NCBI GenBank assembly: GCA_023425455.1 | Contig: JAFACP010000130.1 | Span: 1-7,587 of the forward strand | Length of the DNA stretch: 7,587 nt | Reading direction: 5' to 3' | Source of the DNA: Pseudomonadota bacterium | GTDB taxonomy: Bacteria; Pseudomonadota; Gammaproteobacteria; Enterobacterales; Enterobacteriaceae | In this document: positions 7,000-7,587 of the stretch, one piece after another | How the letters are laid out: each line of letters starts with the position of its first letter | Numbering within the stretch: the first letter of the stretch is position 1 | The notes under the pieces: model-generated | Database searches by the model: none | What the model was told of the DNA's origin: nothing | What the model saw: the letters and a program-made list of their open reading frames with translations, nothing else | Translations under genes and position numbers: made by a program

Positions 7000-7075
7000 T
7001 CCTCTGTAGTTCAGTCGGTAGAACGGCGGACTGTTAATCCGTATGTCACTGGTTCGAGTCCAGTCAGAGGAGCCA
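7000..7075 (+). tRNA. tRNA-Asn (GUU)
   Basis: A 76-nt tRNA identical in every base to the copy at 5175-5250, with anticodon GTT and encoded CCA. By synteny it corresponds to asnW of E. coli K-12, which is co-directional with yeeO. It has its own strong promoter and terminator. Confidence 0.98.
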
Positions 7076-7076
7076 A
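7060..7076 (+). other. 17-bp sequence matching the HPI attachment core
   Basis: CCAGTCAGAGGAGCCAA at the 3' end of the tRNA equals the attB core I recall for the yersiniabactin high-pathogenicity island and related elements that enter asn tRNA genes. The left tRNA carries it too (5174-5190, minus). The sequence just after it is the same at both copies, so neither shows an integration junction here. Confidence 0.6.
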
Positions 7077-7081
7077 ATTTG

Positions 7082-7109
7082 AAAAGCCTGCTTTTAAAGC
7101 AGGCTTTTT
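7082..7109 (+). terminator. Terminator of the right tRNA-Asn gene
   Basis: A 13-bp perfect inverted repeat (7082-7094 with 7096-7108) around one central base ends in a run of five T residues. It is six bases past the tRNA end and is probably also the first terminator met by yeeO transcripts. Confidence 0.9.
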
Positions 7110-7271
7110 GCTTTTCAGAAACGGGATATTGGCTTGCTGATTTTCCTGTTTATCTCTCAGATCCCTATCCGATTCGACTTGCAGCAGAGTGTTGTGCCAA
7201 GCCTCGCATTGATGGCGACAAGACGCATGCCATATTAAAAAGCATTTCGGGAAAAGAACGGCAATCTCCTG

Positions 7272-7365
7272 AGACTGGGCCGGGTGATAAGTTCGGGAAA
7301 GGTCTGGCTTATCTACAGACTGGGCCGGGCTGGTTAATGCCCGGTAATACCCGCTTAGCGGCGGG
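7272..7365. repeat. Direct repeat and hairpin cluster
   Basis: AGACTGGGCCGGG occurs at 7272-7284 and again at 7317-7329. Between them GATAAG (7286-7291) can pair with CTTATC (7308-7313). The second repeat copy runs into CCGGGC (7325-7330), which pairs with GCCCGG (7339-7344) across an 8-nt loop. CCCGC (7350-7354) pairs with GCGGG (7361-7365). I do not recognise it as a known REP/BIME or small RNA, and no T-tract follows. Confidence 0.5.
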
Positions 7366-7436
7366 AAATGTGTATTAGCTCAGACTTGAACTGACGGTTT
7401 CCACTGGCAGCACACTATTAAATTTGACAGTCCGCT

Positions 7437-7587
7437 GTGAGCGAGGAGCAGACGCTAGCGCTTCCAGCTAACCGTCGCAACAATGACTTTCAATATGTCT
7501 ACCAGAGATATGGCGATTCAAAATTAACAATGCAGGGAAACTTGCCGATAACTACAAGTATCTCATCCAGTTTTGGCTATCCTATGC
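7437..7587 (+). CDS. Open frame leaving the window (unassigned, doubtful)
   Basis: From a GTG at 7437 a frame of 50 codons stays open to the window end; an in-frame TGA lies three codons upstream of it. The translation starts VSEEQTLALPANRRNND and includes FQYVYQRYGDSKLTMQG. No ribosome site precedes the GTG, so the true start may be elsewhere or this may be a gene remnant. The second half uses many AT-rich, rare codons (AGA, TTA, ATA, GGA, ACA), unlike the genes to the left, which would fit acquired DNA. I recognise no family. It may simply be chance. Confidence 0.25.
   Translation, partial: MSEEQTLALPANRRNNDFQYVYQRYGDSKLTMQGNLPITTSISSSFGYPM

Larger units (their letters stand above)
6995..7116. 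repeat. Right arm of a 122-bp inverted repeat flanking yeeO
   Basis: Reverse complement of 5134-5255 with a single mismatch at 7081. It contains the second tRNA-Asn and its terminator. The repeated block extends only 5 bases upstream of the tRNA and 41 bases beyond it. Confidence 0.92.
7117..7587. other. Gene-poor tail with no recognisable gene
   Basis: This 471-bp stretch follows the tRNA-Asn terminator. GC content by hand count varies from about 57% (7321-7380) to 38% (7501-7560), lower on average than the genes to the left. I see no integrase, no yeeN (the K-12 neighbour at this side) and no RNA gene. It holds a 13-bp direct repeat and several hairpins between 7272 and 7365, and an open frame from 7437 to the window end. 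Confidence 0.6.

Noticed and set aside
7043..7378. 111-codon plus-strand frame starting inside the right tRNA-Asn
   Set aside because: Its start and first codons are tRNA and terminator sequence. After that there is no ATG, GTG or TTG start until near the end, and no family match. It is probably chance openness, although the direct repeat gives it a repeated ETGPG/QTGPG.
1..7587. CRISPR arrays, insertion sequences, toxin–antitoxin or defence genes
   Set aside because: I looked for regularly spaced repeats, terminal inverted repeats with a transposase, and short paired ORFs, and found none that hold up. The genes present are ordinary chromosomal ones.

Overview
The window is chromosomal DNA from a member of the Enterobacteriaceae. 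It looks closer to Enterobacter, Leclercia or Klebsiella than to E. coli, because the coding regions are GC-rich and the proteins resemble their E. coli K-12 counterparts without being identical. I cannot name the species. Gene order follows the E. coli sbcB–dacD–sbmC–yeeA–yeeX block, then the tRNA-Asn–yeeO–tRNA-Asn cluster. No gene shows a frameshift.

Layout. Positions 1-994 (minus) hold the first 331 codons of sbcB (exonuclease I), cut off by the window edge. Divergent from it is dacD (1203-2369, penicillin-binding protein 6b). Next come sbmC/gyrI (2497-2970, SOS-induced gyrase modulator, with a LexA-type operator over its promoter and a terminator behind it), yeeA (3063-4121, FUSC-type inner-membrane protein) and tmaR/yeeX (4290-4625, coiled-coil polar regulator of PTS Enzyme I). 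A hairpin terminator separates tmaR from a convergent gamma-glutamylcyclotransferase-like gene (4691-5026, minus). Then follow a tRNA-Asn gene (minus), the MATE flavin exporter gene yeeO (plus) and a second identical tRNA-Asn gene (plus). The last ~470 bases hold no gene I can recognise, only short repeats, hairpins and a reading frame that leaves the window.

How the genes relate. sbcB and sbmC both bear on DNA damage (recombinational repair and gyrase protection). dacD modifies peptidoglycan. tmaR acts on sugar-PTS control. yeeO exports flavins. The dacD-to-tmaR genes are co-oriented but punctuated by their own promoters and a terminator, so they are mostly separate transcription units.

Points worth a second look: a 122-bp almost perfect inverted repeat (tRNA-Asn plus terminator) bracketing yeeO; a LexA operator with one degenerate half-site; two mutually exclusive hairpins between dacD and sbmC; and the unassigned accessory-looking tail. 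The tRNA-Asn genes carry the 17-bp sequence known as the attachment core of the yersiniabactin high-pathogenicity island, but both still have their native-looking terminators, so they look unoccupied. I did not find a convincing previously undescribed system.
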